Source of the DNA: Blattabacterium cuenoti
Lineage (GTDB): Bacteria; Bacteroidota; Bacteroidia; Flavobacteriales; Blattabacteriaceae
NCBI RefSeq assembly: GCF_014251315.1
Contig: NZ_CP059185.1
Span: 19,017-83,016 of the forward strand
Length of the DNA: 64,000 nucleotides
Direction of reading: 5' to 3'
The translations under genes and the position numbers were made by a program. How positions within the stretch are numbered: position 1 is the stretch's first letter; every line of letters begins with the position of its first letter. Below the pieces are notes generated by a model. That model saw only the letters and a program-made list of their open reading frames with translations, was not told where the DNA came from and made no database searches. Of this stretch, positions 26,550 to 36,471 are shown piece by piece.

Positions 26550-26741
26550 ATGGATTTTATTTTCATTTTTTCTATGCTACTTGGCACTTTTGGAACGACG
26601 GAAATCGTGGTTATTGTAATTCTTGCACTTTTATTATTTGGAGGTAAAAAAATTCCAGAATTAATGAAAGGATTGGGTACTGGATTAAAAGAATTCAAAA
26701 AAGCTTCTGAAGAAAAAGATTCAGAATCAGAAAAAGAATAA
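26550..26741 (+). CDS. tatA: Twin-arginine translocase subunit TatA
   Basis: A small protein of about 63 residues. A single hydrophobic helix ([23 protein letters not shown]) contains the TatA landmark FGGKKIPEL, followed by an amphipathic helix ([17 protein letters not shown]) and an acidic tail. TatA forms the pore for folded proteins with RR signal peptides. ActB (55173) carries such a signal and is a likely client. Possible starts are ATG 26544, 26550 or 26574; the last ([10 protein letters not shown]) matches usual TatA N-termini best, so a shorter protein is possible. tatC is not in the window. Confidence 0.9.
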   Translation: MDFIFIFSMLLGTFGTTEIVVIVILALLLFGGKKIPELMKGLGTGLKEFKKASEEKDSESEKE

Positions 26742-26782
26742 AAATTCTTCTTTCATTTTACGTTTGTTTATTAGTACTTTTT

Positions 26783-26800
26783 TTTCTAAAATTTTAGAAA
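26783..26800 (+). promoter_or_regulatory. Perfect 18-bp palindrome before the lytic transglycosylase gene
   Basis: TTTCTAAAATTTTAGAAA is a perfect palindrome in the 78-bp spacer between tatA and the transglycosylase gene, 19 bases before its ATG. It has no loop and is preceded, not followed, by a T-run, so it fits an operator-like site at least as well as a terminator. No function is known. Confidence 0.3.
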
Positions 26801-26819
26801 CTAATCAAACTAATAAATA

Positions 26820-27923
26820 ATGGGAACGACAACGATAAGAAATATTATGTTTTTTGTGTTCATATTAAAAAGCTTTGTGATTCAATCTGTATCGAAACCA
26901 TTTTTAGAACAAAGAAATGTAATAAACTTTCATAAAAATATTTCTAATCCAAAATTAGATTTAAACAATATATATATCGAAAAATTATGGAAGAAAATGT
27001 TAGGAGGAAAGAAAAAATATTTATCTGGAAGAAAATTATCTCATAATAATAAAAGAAATATTATTATAACCAACATAAATCCTGAAGAGTTAAGACTAAG
27101 ACTTAATCTTCTAAATCAAAAATCTCAAATTAAAATATTGAAATATAATACGATTGTACATGCCTCTGTAGAGAGTTATCTTCGTATGGGGAAATATATA
27201 GAGAGAATCATCTCATTATCAGATTTTTATTTTCCTATGTTTGAAGAAAAACTTGAAAAGTACCGTCTTCCAAAAGAATTAAAATATTTAGCTATTATAG
27301 AGTCAAATTTAAATCCTGTAGTGACTTCTAAAGCAGGAGCGAAAGGTATTTGGCAATTTATGCCTGAAACTGGTAGAATATATAACCTTGATATTAATAA
27401 TATTTACGACGAAAGAAATGATCCTCTCAAATCAACAGAAGCCGCTTGTAGATATTTGAAATTTTTATATAAAAAAATAGGAAATTGGGAATTGGTTTTA
27501 GCGGCTTATAATGCAGGACCAGGAACTGTGGATAAAATATTACAACGTCATAAAAATAGTAAAAACTTTTGGGAATTATGGGAATCGTTTCCAAAGGAAA
27601 CTCAAAATTATATTCCAAAATTTATTGCTATAAATTATATTATGAATTATTATAAGGAACATAATATTTATGCACACTTCTCTTCTCCCTACAAATACAA
27701 ATATAAAGAAACTATATTAATCCCTATAAAAGAAAAAATTTCTATGAAATTTTTTGCTTATAATTTAAATATTTCTTACCAAGATTTGGTCCTTCTCAAT
27801 CCAAAATATCTTGTAGACCTTATTCCTTCTGGTAATAAATTAAGACTTCCGAAAAATAAAATTTTACTTTTTAAAAGAAAAGAAGGATTTTTTTCAATTT
27901 CAAAAAGAATCTATAAAAATTAA
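26820..27923 (+). CDS. MltD-like membrane-bound lytic transglycosylase
   Basis: A 367-residue envelope protein with an N-terminal hydrophobic export segment (about 8-22). The SLT lytic transglycosylase domain spans about residues 130-290, with catalytic E161 in LAIIESNLNP and the family stretches SKAGAKGIWQFMPETGR and AAYNAGPGTVDK. A single LysM-like segment follows near the end (MKFFAYNLNISYQDLVLLNP...). It cleaves peptidoglycan glycan strands with formation of anhydro-muramoyl ends. MltD proteins often have two or more LysM repeats, so this one looks shortened. Its presence indicates that the bacterium still remodels a cell wall. Confidence 0.88.
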   Translation: MGTTTIRNIMFFVFILKSFVIQSVSKPFLEQRNVINFHKNISNPKLDLNNIYIEKLWKKMLGGKKKYLSGRKLSHNNKRNIIITNINPEELRLRLNLLNQKSQIKILKYNTIVHASVESYLRMGKYIERIISLSDFYFPMFEEKLEKYRLPKELKYLAIIESNLNPVVTSKAGAKGIWQFMPETGRIYNLDINNIYDERNDPLKSTEAACRYLKFLYKKIGNWELVLAAYNAGPGTVDKILQRHKNSKNFWELWESFPKETQNYIPKFIAINYIMNYYKEHNIYAHFSSPYKYKYKETILIPIKEKISMKFFAYNLNISYQDLVLLNPKYLVDLIPSGNKLRLPKNKILLFKRKEGFFSISKRIYKN

Positions 27924-27988
27924 TAATCGTACATATTATGTATTATGATAAAAATTAATTTCTTGAAAAAAAATTTATTTTCAAAGTT

Positions 27989-28978
27989 ATGAACGAAAAA
28001 ATTGAACAAAAAAGAAAATCCTTACAACTTGTATTAGAAAAAATGGATAAAATATATGGAAAGGGAATCGTAATGAAAATGGGGGATTCTAATACAGAAA
28101 ATTTTGAAATTATTTCTTCTGGATCTTTAAGTTTAGATATCGCTTTAGGAATCAAAGGGTTTCCAAAAGGTCGTATTATTGAAATATTTGGACCTGAATC
28201 TTCTGGAAAAACAACTTTAGCCTTACATGCAATTACTCAATCTCAACAAATAGGAGGATTTGCAGGTTTTATCGATGCAGAACATGCTTTTGATCGTGTA
28301 TATGCTAAGAAAATAGGAGTGAATATAAAAGAATTAATAATATCTCAGCCAGATAATGGGGAACAAGCACTTGAAATTGTGGATAATTTAATTAGATCTG
28401 GAGTTATTGATATGATAGTGGTTGATTCTGTAGCCGCTTTAACACCTAAAAGTGAAATAGAAGGAGAAATGGGGGATTCTAAAATAGGATTACAAGCAAG
28501 GTTGATGTCTCAAGCTTTGAGGAAGCTAACTTCGAGTATAGGAAAATCTAAAAGCATACTTATATTTATTAATCAATTAAGAGAAAAAATAGGAGTTTAT
28601 GGAAATCCAGAAGTTACAACAGGAGGAAATGCTTTAAAATTTTATTCCTCAATACGATTAGATATACGAAAAGGGAATCAAATTAAAAATGGAGAAAAAA
28701 TATTAGGAAATAGAACGAGAGTCAAAGTCGTAAAAAATAAGTTATCTCCTCCTTTTAGAACGGCTGAATTTGACATTATGTACGGTGAAGGAATTTCAAA
28801 AATTGGTGAAATTTTAGATTTAGGAGTGGATTTAGGAATTATTAAAAAGAATGCATCTTGGTTTAGTTATGGAAATATTAAACTAGGACAAGGAAGAGAT
28901 TCCGTAAAAGAATTTTTAAAAGAAAAACAAAATATCATAAATGAAATACAAAAAAATATATATAAAAATATTATATGA
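27989..28978 (+). CDS. recA: Recombinase RecA
   Basis: A 329-residue DNA strand-exchange ATPase. Walker [10 protein letters not shown] is at 68-76, followed by [12 protein letters not shown], Walker [11 protein letters not shown], and [10 protein letters not shown] with [14 protein letters not shown] for DNA binding and subunit contacts. The C-terminal acidic tail is shorter than in E. coli (352 residues). The gene overlaps the next by 4 bp (ATGA). A working RecA would supply the recombination needed to form or collapse the tandem duplication at the window start. Confidence 0.98.
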   Translation: MNEKIEQKRKSLQLVLEKMDKIYGKGIVMKMGDSNTENFEIISSGSLSLDIALGIKGFPKGRIIEIFGPESSGKTTLALHAITQSQQIGGFAGFIDAEHAFDRVYAKKIGVNIKELIISQPDNGEQALEIVDNLIRSGVIDMIVVDSVAALTPKSEIEGEMGDSKIGLQARLMSQALRKLTSSIGKSKSILIFINQLREKIGVYGNPEVTTGGNALKFYSSIRLDIRKGNQIKNGEKILGNRTRVKVVKNKLSPPFRTAEFDIMYGEGISKIGEILDLGVDLGIIKKNASWFSYGNIKLGQGRDSVKEFLKEKQNIINEIQKNIYKNII

Positions 28979-29751
28979 AAATTACTTTTTTGGGAACTGG
29001 AACTTCTCAGGGGATTCCTGTTATTGGATTTAAACATCCAGTATGTTTATCTAAAAATTCAAAGGATAAAAGGCTTAGAAGTTCTATTTTAATTGAAAAA
29101 GATAAAAAAAATTTTTTGATAGACTGTGGACCAGATTTTCGTTATCAAATGCTAAGAAGTAATCATGAAAAATTAGATGCGATTTTTATTACACATGAAC
29201 ATCAGGATCATATAGGAGGATTAGACGATATAAGACCAATAAATTTTCATATGAATAACCCCATTCCTATTTATGGATTACGTAGAGTTATAGAAAATTT
29301 AAAAAAAAGATTTTTTTATCTTTTTTCGGAAAACAAAAAATCAAATATTTCTAGAATTTCCGTTCATGAATTAGAATTAGATGATTGTAAAAATTTTTTT
29401 TTCGTAAAAAATTATAAAATTTTTCCTTTATCCATATGGCATGGATCTCTTCCTATTTTAGGATTTCGTATAGAAAATTTTGCGTACATCACGGATGCTA
29501 GTGATATACCAATTCAAACGATACAACAATTAAAAGGAATCAACATATTGGTCTTAAATATATTAAGAAAAGTTTCGAATAATCCTTTTTCTATCATGCT
29601 TTCTGAAACTTTAAATATCATTCAAAAAATTTGTCCTAAAAAAACTTATTTGACACATATTAGTCATACATTTGGATTTCACGAAGAAATTGAAATACAA
29701 TTACCTAAAAATGTTTATCTAGCTTATGATAGATTAATTATATATGTCTGA
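28975..29751 (+). CDS. Metallo-beta-lactamase-fold hydrolase (PhnP-like)
   Basis: A 258-residue protein with the metal site [10 protein letters not shown] (H74, H76, D78, H79), an N-terminal [10 protein letters not shown] loop, [14 protein letters not shown] and a later metal-ligand stretch [10 protein letters not shown]. These match the PhnP/RNase-Z-like group of phosphodiesterases often annotated only as MBL-fold hydrolases. The substrate is not known; cyclic phosphate or nucleotide esters are candidates. The ATG overlaps the recA stop (ATGA), suggesting coupling. Confidence 0.82.
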   Translation: MKITFLGTGTSQGIPVIGFKHPVCLSKNSKDKRLRSSILIEKDKKNFLIDCGPDFRYQMLRSNHEKLDAIFITHEHQDHIGGLDDIRPINFHMNNPIPIYGLRRVIENLKKRFFYLFSENKKSNISRISVHELELDDCKNFFFVKNYKIFPLSIWHGSLPILGFRIENFAYITDASDIPIQTIQQLKGINILVLNILRKVSNNPFSIMLSETLNIIQKICPKKTYLTHISHTFGFHEEIEIQLPKNVYLAYDRLIIYV

Positions 29752-29776
29752 ATGAATCAGAAATTAACACAAAAAA

Positions 29777-32700
29777 ATGCAAATATTTAAAAATATCTTT
29801 TTTTCCACAAAAATTACTTCTTTTTTATTTTTATTATTAGCTTTATCTATGGCTACAGCTACCTTTATAGAAAAAAAATACTCCACAGATGTAGCAAAAA
29901 TATTTATTTATGAGTCCACTTGGTTTGAAGGAATCATATTATTTATCATAATAAATTTAATAGGAAATATATGGAAATATAAATTATGGAGTTTTAACAA
30001 AATTCCTTTGTTTATATTTCATTTATCATTTGTATTAATTTTTATTGGGGGGATTTTTTCTAGATATTACAGTTTTGAAGGAACAATGTCGATAAGAGAG
30101 GGAGAAATAAATGGAAAAATTCTTTCCAGAAAAAATTACATAAAATTAAAAATAAGTAAAGGCTCTTACACTAGATTTTATCATGATCCTTACATTTTTT
30201 CTTCTTTTCATAAGAAATATCAAGGTAACTTTGATTTTCAAGGAAATCCTTTGAAAATCAAAGTTATAAATTATATACCATGTGCAAAAATTATTTTTTC
30301 AAAAGAAAAACCAGAAGAAAAAATTATAAAAATAGTTTCAACAAATCAAAAAGGAAGAATAGATTATTTTGTTAAAAATGGAAACATAATAAATATAAAT
30401 GGGATTTTATTTTCTTTTAATAAAGAAATTCCTTTTGGAGTTAGAATTTTTGAGAAAAAAAATAAACTTTACGTAAAGTCATCTTTTTCAGGAAAAAGCA
30501 TTAATATGATAAATAGGAAAATAAGTTTTTTTTCAAAAAATAATTATGACATACTGAAAATAAAACATTTATATCAAACTAAAATAGATCAAAGCCATAA
30601 AATAGTACAATGGGTTATTCCTGAAGGAGTAGTGAAAGGAAAATTAAAATATGTCAAATCATGTTATCATGAAGATAATAATCAATTAAGTGCTATTACA
30701 ACAAAAATTTTTTTTCAGAATCAATCTAAATTAGTAACCTTTTTAGGAGGAAAAAACTCAATAAATATGAGTGCTCCTTATTTTTTTAATAATTATAAAA
30801 TTTCCATTGGATATGGATCAATTTTTTGGAAAATTCCTTTTTTTTTGAAATTGAAAAAATTCAAAGTAGAAAATTATCCAGGTTCTGAATTTCCATCTAC
30901 TTTTATGAGTTATGTAACATTAATAGATAAAAACAATAGGAAAGACTATTTAATTTATATGAATAACGTTTTAAATTATAAAGGATTTCGATTTTTTCAA
31001 TCTGGATATGATCCAGATGGAAAAGGTACTCATTTTTCTGTTAATAATGATTATTTGGGGACATATTTATCCTATATAGGTTATATTTTTATGAGTATAG
31101 GAATGTTTCTTACTTTATTTTGGAAAGGAACTAGATTTAGTTTTCTTAAAAAGAAACTGAAGAATTTAACTTCTAAAAAAAGTCATTCAATCTTATTTAT
31201 TGTATTCTTTTTGTTAAGTGTTATACATAATTCCATATCTGCTCAAATACACGAATTTAAAAAGATTCCTTTAGAAAACGTTTTTGATGCTATTCATATA
31301 CCTAAAAAACATAGTGAAAATTTTGGACGTTTATTAGTACAAGATCATAAAGGTAGAATTAAACCCATTAATACAATCGCTGTTGAATTACTTAGAAAGA
31401 TACATAAAAAAGACTCTGTAGGAAGCTTAGATGCTAATCAATGGTTCATATCTGTACATCAAGATAATATTTTTTGGACAAAAATTCCTTTTATTAAAGT
31501 TGATAAAAAAGGAGGACATAAATTTCTCAATAAAGTAAAAGCAAATCAACAATATTATGTTTCTCTTATAGATTTATATTTTATAGATTCAAGAACTTCA
31601 AAACTTCAATTTGTTCTACAAGAAGATTATAAACAAGCTTTTTCAAAGAGTCCTATTCAAAGAAACGAATATGACAAAGCAGTACTTAATCTTAGTGAAC
31701 GTGTAGGAATAATGCATGAAATTTTTCAAGGAAAGTATATACGTATTTTTCCTATTCCTCATGATATAAATCATACTTGGTCCAGTTGGTTTATATCAAA
31801 CTCAAACAAGTTAAATCTTACAGGTTTATCCATGTTTAATAATTATCTTAAATCTTTGTTATTTTCTCAGAATGAGAAAAATTGGAATATTTCGGATAAT
31901 GAAATTCAAAAAATACGATTATATCAACTCAAACACGCAAAGTCTATTTTGCCTTCAAAAAATAAAATATCTGTAGAAATAATTTATAATAAATTAAATA
32001 TATTTTATGTATTATCTTTTCTGTATGCCTTATTGGGAACAATTATTATCATTAATTCTTTTTTTCTAATATTTTTTAGAAAAAAATATATGTTTTTTTT
32101 TTCTAAAATATTTGTTTTCATTTTATTTATTCTATTTATTTTAAATTTCTTAGGATTAATTTCTAGATGGTATATTTCTGGACATGCTCCATGGACTAAT
32201 GGATATGAATCCGCTATTTTTATTAGTTGGTGTTTAATTGGAATAGGTTTTTTATTTTACAAAAATCAATTTGTTTCAGGAAACACATCTTTAGTTTCAT
32301 CTATTTTGTTAATGGTTGCACATGGAAGCGCTATGGATCCAGAAATAACCAATTTAGTACCTGTATTAAAATCTCATTGGTTGATTATACATGTAGCAAC
32401 AATAACATCAAGTTATGGTTTTTTTTTAACAGGAGCATTTTTGGGATTTTTAGTATTAATTTTTTTTATATTAAAAATGTGTTTTCGTGGTTATAGTGAA
32501 ATAATTCATGTTCATATTGAAAAATTAACTATTATTAATGAAATGTGTTTGACCATAGGGCTTTTTTTATTAACTATAGGAACTTTTCTAGGTTCTGTTT
32601 GGGCTAATAATAGTTGGGGTCGTTATTGGAGTTGGGATCCAAAAGAAACTTGGGCTCTGATTAGCATAATGATTTATGCTTTTGTATTGCACATTCGTTT

Positions 32701-32944
32701 AGTTCCATATTTAAAAAGCATATTTACTTTTAATTTTTTCAGTATATTATCAATCAGTTCTATTTTAATGACTTATTTTGGAGTAAATTATTATTTATCA
32801 GGATTGCATTCTTATGCAAAAGGAGATCCTATCTCTATTCCTTCTTGGATATATTATAGTTTGTTAATTTTGTTAATTATTGCTATTTTATCTTATTATT
32901 CTTATTCATCTGAATTTCATAAAAAAATATATAATAAACAGTGA
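29777..32944 (+). CDS. Fused cytochrome c maturation protein CcsBA (ResB-CcsA)
   Basis: A 1,055-residue inner-membrane protein. The N-terminal ResB/CcsB part has helices at about 10-30, 50-70 and 80-100, then a large periplasmic domain and a helix at about 430-450. The C-terminal CcsA part (about 730-1050) has several helices and the heme-handling WWD motif SWGRYWSWDPKETWALI near residues 945-962. System II synthetases carry heme outward and attach it to CxxCH motifs, here those of ActA and ActE. One-chain fusions of this kind are known from Bacteroidota and epsilonproteobacteria. The stop overlaps the next start by 4 bp (GTGA). Confidence 0.92.
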   Translation: MQIFKNIFFSTKITSFLFLLLALSMATATFIEKKYSTDVAKIFIYESTWFEGIILFIIINLIGNIWKYKLWSFNKIPLFIFHLSFVLIFIGGIFSRYYSFEGTMSIREGEINGKILSRKNYIKLKISKGSYTRFYHDPYIFSSFHKKYQGNFDFQGNPLKIKVINYIPCAKIIFSKEKPEEKIIKIVSTNQKGRIDYFVKNGNIININGILFSFNKEIPFGVRIFEKKNKLYVKSSFSGKSINMINRKISFFSKNNYDILKIKHLYQTKIDQSHKIVQWVIPEGVVKGKLKYVKSCYHEDNNQLSAITTKIFFQNQSKLVTFLGGKNSINMSAPYFFNNYKISIGYGSIFWKIPFFLKLKKFKVENYPGSEFPSTFMSYVTLIDKNNRKDYLIYMNNVLNYKGFRFFQSGYDPDGKGTHFSVNNDYLGTYLSYIGYIFMSIGMFLTLFWKGTRFSFLKKKLKNLTSKKSHSILFIVFFLLSVIHNSISAQIHEFKKIPLENVFDAIHIPKKHSENFGRLLVQDHKGRIKPINTIAVELLRKIHKKDSVGSLDANQWFISVHQDNIFWTKIPFIKVDKKGGHKFLNKVKANQQYYVSLIDLYFIDSRTSKLQFVLQEDYKQAFSKSPIQRNEYDKAVLNLSERVGIMHEIFQGKYIRIFPIPHDINHTWSSWFISNSNKLNLTGLSMFNNYLKSLLFSQNEKNWNISDNEIQKIRLYQLKHAKSILPSKNKISVEIIYNKLNIFYVLSFLYALLGTIIIINSFFLIFFRKKYMFFFSKIFVFILFILFILNFLGLISRWYISGHAPWTNGYESAIFISWCLIGIGFLFYKNQFVSGNTSLVSSILLMVAHGSAMDPEITNLVPVLKSHWLIIHVATITSSYGFFLTGAFLGFLVLIFFILKMCFRGYSEIIHVHIEKLTIINEMCLTIGLFLLTIGTFLGSVWANNSWGRYWSWDPKETWALISIMIYAFVLHIRLVPYLKSIFTFNFFSILSISSILMTYFGVNYYLSGLHSYAKGDPISIPSWIYYSLLILLIIAILSYYSYSSEFHKKIYNKQ

Positions 32945-33741
32945 GTTTTCATTCGTTTTTTTTAAAAAAATATTTGAAAAAAAAAGAAAGTACTCTATTT
33001 AGAGACGCATTTGGGAATTTTCATTTTATAAAACGTTTCTTAATTTTTACTTTTGGATGTATTTCTTATAATCGTTATAATGGATTCAATCAGTTGCATT
33101 TGGAAGGGACTGAATATATAAAAGATTTACCTGATAAAAAAGTTCTTTTTGTATCTAATCACCAAACTTATTTCGCAGATGTTTTTGCTATGTTTCATGT
33201 ATTTTGTAGCGTAAAAAATGGTTTTGTCAATAGTATTAAAAATCCTATTTATCTTTTAAATCCTAAAGTAAATTTATATTATGTAGCTGCGAAAGAAACT
33301 ATGAATCAAGGTTTTTTAACCAAATTATTTACTTATTCAGGAGGTATTATTGTAAAAAGAACTTGGAGAGAAGGGGATAAACAAATTAATCGTCCCGTAG
33401 ATGTATCTGAGATTACTCGTATGGGAATAGCTATTAATGATGGATGGTTAATTACTTTTCCACAAGGAACTACTCAAGCTTTTGCTCCTGGACGAAGAGG
33501 AATTGTTCATGTGATTAGAAAATACAGTCCTATTGTTGTTCCTATTGTAATAGATGGATTTCAAAAAGCTTATGATAAAAAAGGAATTCGAATCAAGAAA
33601 AAAGGAGTTTTACAAAAAATGAAATTTAAAGAACCTATTCAATTAAATTTAGAAAAAGATACAACAAATTCCATTATGGAAAAAATTATGGATGCTATAG
33701 AACAATCACCTAAATATAGATATAGAAAGGATAATTCATAA
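32941..33741 (+). CDS. Lysophospholipid acyltransferase family protein
   Basis: A 266-residue protein of the PlsC-like group that acylates lysophosphatidate or related lipids. Motif I is VSNHQTYFADVFAM: H74 and D80 are separated by five residues, not the usual four. The later block ITFPQGTTQ corresponds to the FPEGT motif, with Q in place of E. GGIIVKR and PIVVPIVIDGF are also family-like. The two departures may be features of this flavobacterial subgroup or a change of function; an alignment would tell. The GTG start overlaps the ccsBA stop. Confidence 0.78.
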   Translation: MSFHSFFLKKYLKKKESTLFRDAFGNFHFIKRFLIFTFGCISYNRYNGFNQLHLEGTEYIKDLPDKKVLFVSNHQTYFADVFAMFHVFCSVKNGFVNSIKNPIYLLNPKVNLYYVAAKETMNQGFLTKLFTYSGGIIVKRTWREGDKQINRPVDVSEITRMGIAINDGWLITFPQGTTQAFAPGRRGIVHVIRKYSPIVVPIVIDGFQKAYDKKGIRIKKKGVLQKMKFKEPIQLNLEKDTTNSIMEKIMDAIEQSPKYRYRKDNS

Positions 33742-33754
33742 ATGCTAAATAATA

Positions 33755-36418
33755 ATGAAATATAAATTGATAAAAGATACTTTTCTCAGTTTTTTTCAAA
33801 AAAAAAAACATAAAATCATTTCTTCTTTTCCTATTTTTTCAAAAAATGATCCCACTCTTCTTTTTATTAATGCTGGAATGAATCCTTTTAAAGATTATTT
33901 TTTAGGACATAAAAAACCTGAATATACGAGAATAGCAAATGTTCAAAAATGTCTTAGAATTACTGGAAAACACAATGATTTAGATAATGTCGGATATGAT
34001 AATTATCATCATACCATGTTTGAAATGTTAGGAAATTGGTCTTTTGGAGATTATTCAAGAAGAGAAACCATAGAATGGGCTTGGGAATTGTTAATTAAAG
34101 TATATAATATTCCTGATGAAAATATTTATGTATCTGTTTTTCTTGGAGATAAAAAAGACGAATTGTCCATGGATAAGGAAACTTTGAGATATTGGAAAAC
34201 CTTAATTAACGAAAATCATATTCTCTTTTTTGGAAAAAAAGAAAATTTTTGGGAAATGGGAACTACAGGACCTTGTGGTCCTTGTTCCGAAATTCATATA
34301 GATTTACGAAACGAAAAAGAAAAAAATATATTACCTGGAAGGTTTCTTATTAATAAAAAACATCCTAAAGTTATAGAAATTTGGAATCTTGTTTTTATAG
34401 AATTTCTACGTAAATCAGATGGAACATTGAAAAAACTTTCTACAAAACATGTAGATACGGGAATGGGATTAGAGAGATTATGTATGATTTTACAAGAAAA
34501 AATTTCCAGTTATGAAACTGATATTTTTTATCCTATTATTCAGGACATAGAATATGATTTAGGAAATGTTTATAATAAAGAGGATTTTCATCAAAAAGTA
34601 TCTATTCGAATTATAGCTGATCATTTAAGGGCTATTGTTTTTTCTATATTGGATGGACAATTACCATCAAATAATGGAGCGGGTTATGTAATAAGAAGAA
34701 TACTTAGAAGGGCCATTATTTTTTCTATCCGTTTCTTATATAAAAAGGAACCTTTTATTTACAAATTTGTAGATTCTTTGGTTAGAGAAATGAAAAGTTC
34801 TTTTCCAGAGTTAGAAAATAAAAAAATATATATCCGAGATCTACTTAAAGAAGAGGAATTATCTTTTTTTACTGTTATTGAAAAAGGAAGTAAAAAAATT
34901 CAATATATAATCAACAAATATAAAGAAAAAAATGAAAAAATTATTGATGGAGGAACAATTTTTAAATTATACGATACTTATGGATTTCCTATGAAATTAT
35001 CTAAAATATTAGTTGAAAAAAATAATTTGCTTATTGATGAAAAATCATTTCAAAAAAAATTGTTGGAACAACAAGAAAGATCAAAAAAAGAAAATAATTC
35101 AATCATAAAAAAAGATTGGATAAAAGTACATAATGATTTTGATGAAAATCAAAGTTTTGTAGGATATGATTTAACAGAGTGTAATATTTTTATATTAAAA
35201 TACAGAGAAGTAGAAAATAAATTAAAAAAAATTCATTACTATGAATTAGTTTTTTCTAAAACTCCTTTTTATCCTGAGGGGGGGGGGCAATTGGGTGATA
35301 CGGGAATCATAGAAAATAAAATTGAAAAAATTGATATTTTTGATACTAAAAGAGAAAATTCTATTATTATACATTGTGTTAGAAAATTACCTTTAAATAT
35401 TTTTTCTTCTTTTAAGGTTATAGTCAATCAAAATAGAAGAGTTAAAATAGAAAAAAATCATACTTCCACTCATTTATTACATTTCGCTTTGAAAAAAGTT
35501 TTAGGAGATCATATTCAACAAAAAGGTTCTTATGTAGGAGATGATTATTTAAGGTTTGATTTTTCTCATTATAAAAAAATAACTATCCAAGAATTGGATC
35601 ATATAGAAAATTTAGTTCAAGAATTAATTTTTTCTGATCTTTTTTTAAAAATAAAAACGTTTGATTCTTTACAAGAAGCTAGAAAACATGCTTTTTTTAG
35701 TGAAAAATTTGAAGATAAATATAAAAAAGAAGTTAGAGTTGTTACTTTTGGACAATCTTCCGAATTATGCATTGGAACACATGTTAAACATACTGGATTA
35801 ATTCAAGTTTTTGAGATATTATCAGAATCTTCTATATCACATGGAATACGTAGAATTAAGGCTATAACTTCTAAAAAAGCAATTCTACATTTGAAATCTA
35901 TTCGTGATCAATATCAATATTTAAAAAAAATGATGAAATATCCAGAATCTCCTATGAAAAGTTTTTCAAATTTGAAAAAATCTAATGAAAAATTAAAACA
36001 AGAAATATCAAAAATATATTCACAAAAAATCAAAATATTAAAAAAAGAATATTCTTTAAAAGCTACAGAACTTTCTTCTATAAAATATATATGTGAAATT
36101 GATTCTTATCAAGAAAAAGAAATAAATATTATGAGAAAAATAGCTTTAGATTTAAGACATGAAATTCATAATTTATTCATGATTATAGGATTTGTAACAA
36201 ATGAAAAAGTAATTATTTTTATATCTATTTCTGATTCTATTATTAAAAAAAATAATGATGTTCATGCTCACAAAATAATATGTAAAATGGCAACTCACAT
36301 ACATGGAAAATATTGGGGGAACTCTTCTTTTGCTACAGCTATGGGAACCAAAAAAAACGGATTGAATTTAGTTTTGAAAGATGCGATTGCATTTCAAAAT
36401 CTCTTGAAAAATAAATAG
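33755..36418 (+). CDS. alaS: Alanyl-tRNA synthetase
   Basis: An 887-residue class II synthetase. The N-terminal catalytic domain has NAGMNPFKDYFLG and TGMGLERL. It is followed by the tRNA-recognition region, the editing domain with Zn ligands H569/H573 (HTSTH) and C672/H676 (CIGTH), and a C-terminal oligomerisation/C-Ala part. Length is full (about 870-880). The conserved PEGGGQ turn is written with a run of ten G (35278-35287), and an eleven-A run lies at 33798-33808 near the 5' end. Both are slippage-prone. Confidence 0.98.
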   Translation: MKYKLIKDTFLSFFQKKKHKIISSFPIFSKNDPTLLFINAGMNPFKDYFLGHKKPEYTRIANVQKCLRITGKHNDLDNVGYDNYHHTMFEMLGNWSFGDYSRRETIEWAWELLIKVYNIPDENIYVSVFLGDKKDELSMDKETLRYWKTLINENHILFFGKKENFWEMGTTGPCGPCSEIHIDLRNEKEKNILPGRFLINKKHPKVIEIWNLVFIEFLRKSDGTLKKLSTKHVDTGMGLERLCMILQEKISSYETDIFYPIIQDIEYDLGNVYNKEDFHQKVSIRIIADHLRAIVFSILDGQLPSNNGAGYVIRRILRRAIIFSIRFLYKKEPFIYKFVDSLVREMKSSFPELENKKIYIRDLLKEEELSFFTVIEKGSKKIQYIINKYKEKNEKIIDGGTIFKLYDTYGFPMKLSKILVEKNNLLIDEKSFQKKLLEQQERSKKENNSIIKKDWIKVHNDFDENQSFVGYDLTECNIFILKYREVENKLKKIHYYELVFSKTPFYPEGGGQLGDTGIIENKIEKIDIFDTKRENSIIIHCVRKLPLNIFSSFKVIVNQNRRVKIEKNHTSTHLLHFALKKVLGDHIQQKGSYVGDDYLRFDFSHYKKITIQELDHIENLVQELIFSDLFLKIKTFDSLQEARKHAFFSEKFEDKYKKEVRVVTFGQSSELCIGTHVKHTGLIQVFEILSESSISHGIRRIKAITSKKAILHLKSIRDQYQYLKKMMKYPESPMKSFSNLKKSNEKLKQEISKIYSQKIKILKKEYSLKATELSSIKYICEIDSYQEKEINIMRKIALDLRHEIHNLFMIIGFVTNEKVIIFISISDSIIKKNNDVHAHKIICKMATHIHGKYWGNSSFATAMGTKKNGLNLVLKDAIAFQNLLKNK
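35278..35287 (+). other. Ten-G homopolymer inside alaS
   Basis: The codons for Glu-Gly-Gly-Gly in the editing-domain motif PEGGGQ use GAG GGG GGG GGG, giving ten G in a row. Elsewhere in this AT-rich window glycine is mostly GGA or GGT. I noticed no other G or C run of this length. Runs like this mutate and slip readily. Confidence 0.95.
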
Positions 36419-36471
36419 ACTAAACTTTGATAGATATTTAAAATGTTTAAATTTGAAGTAAAAAAAAACAT

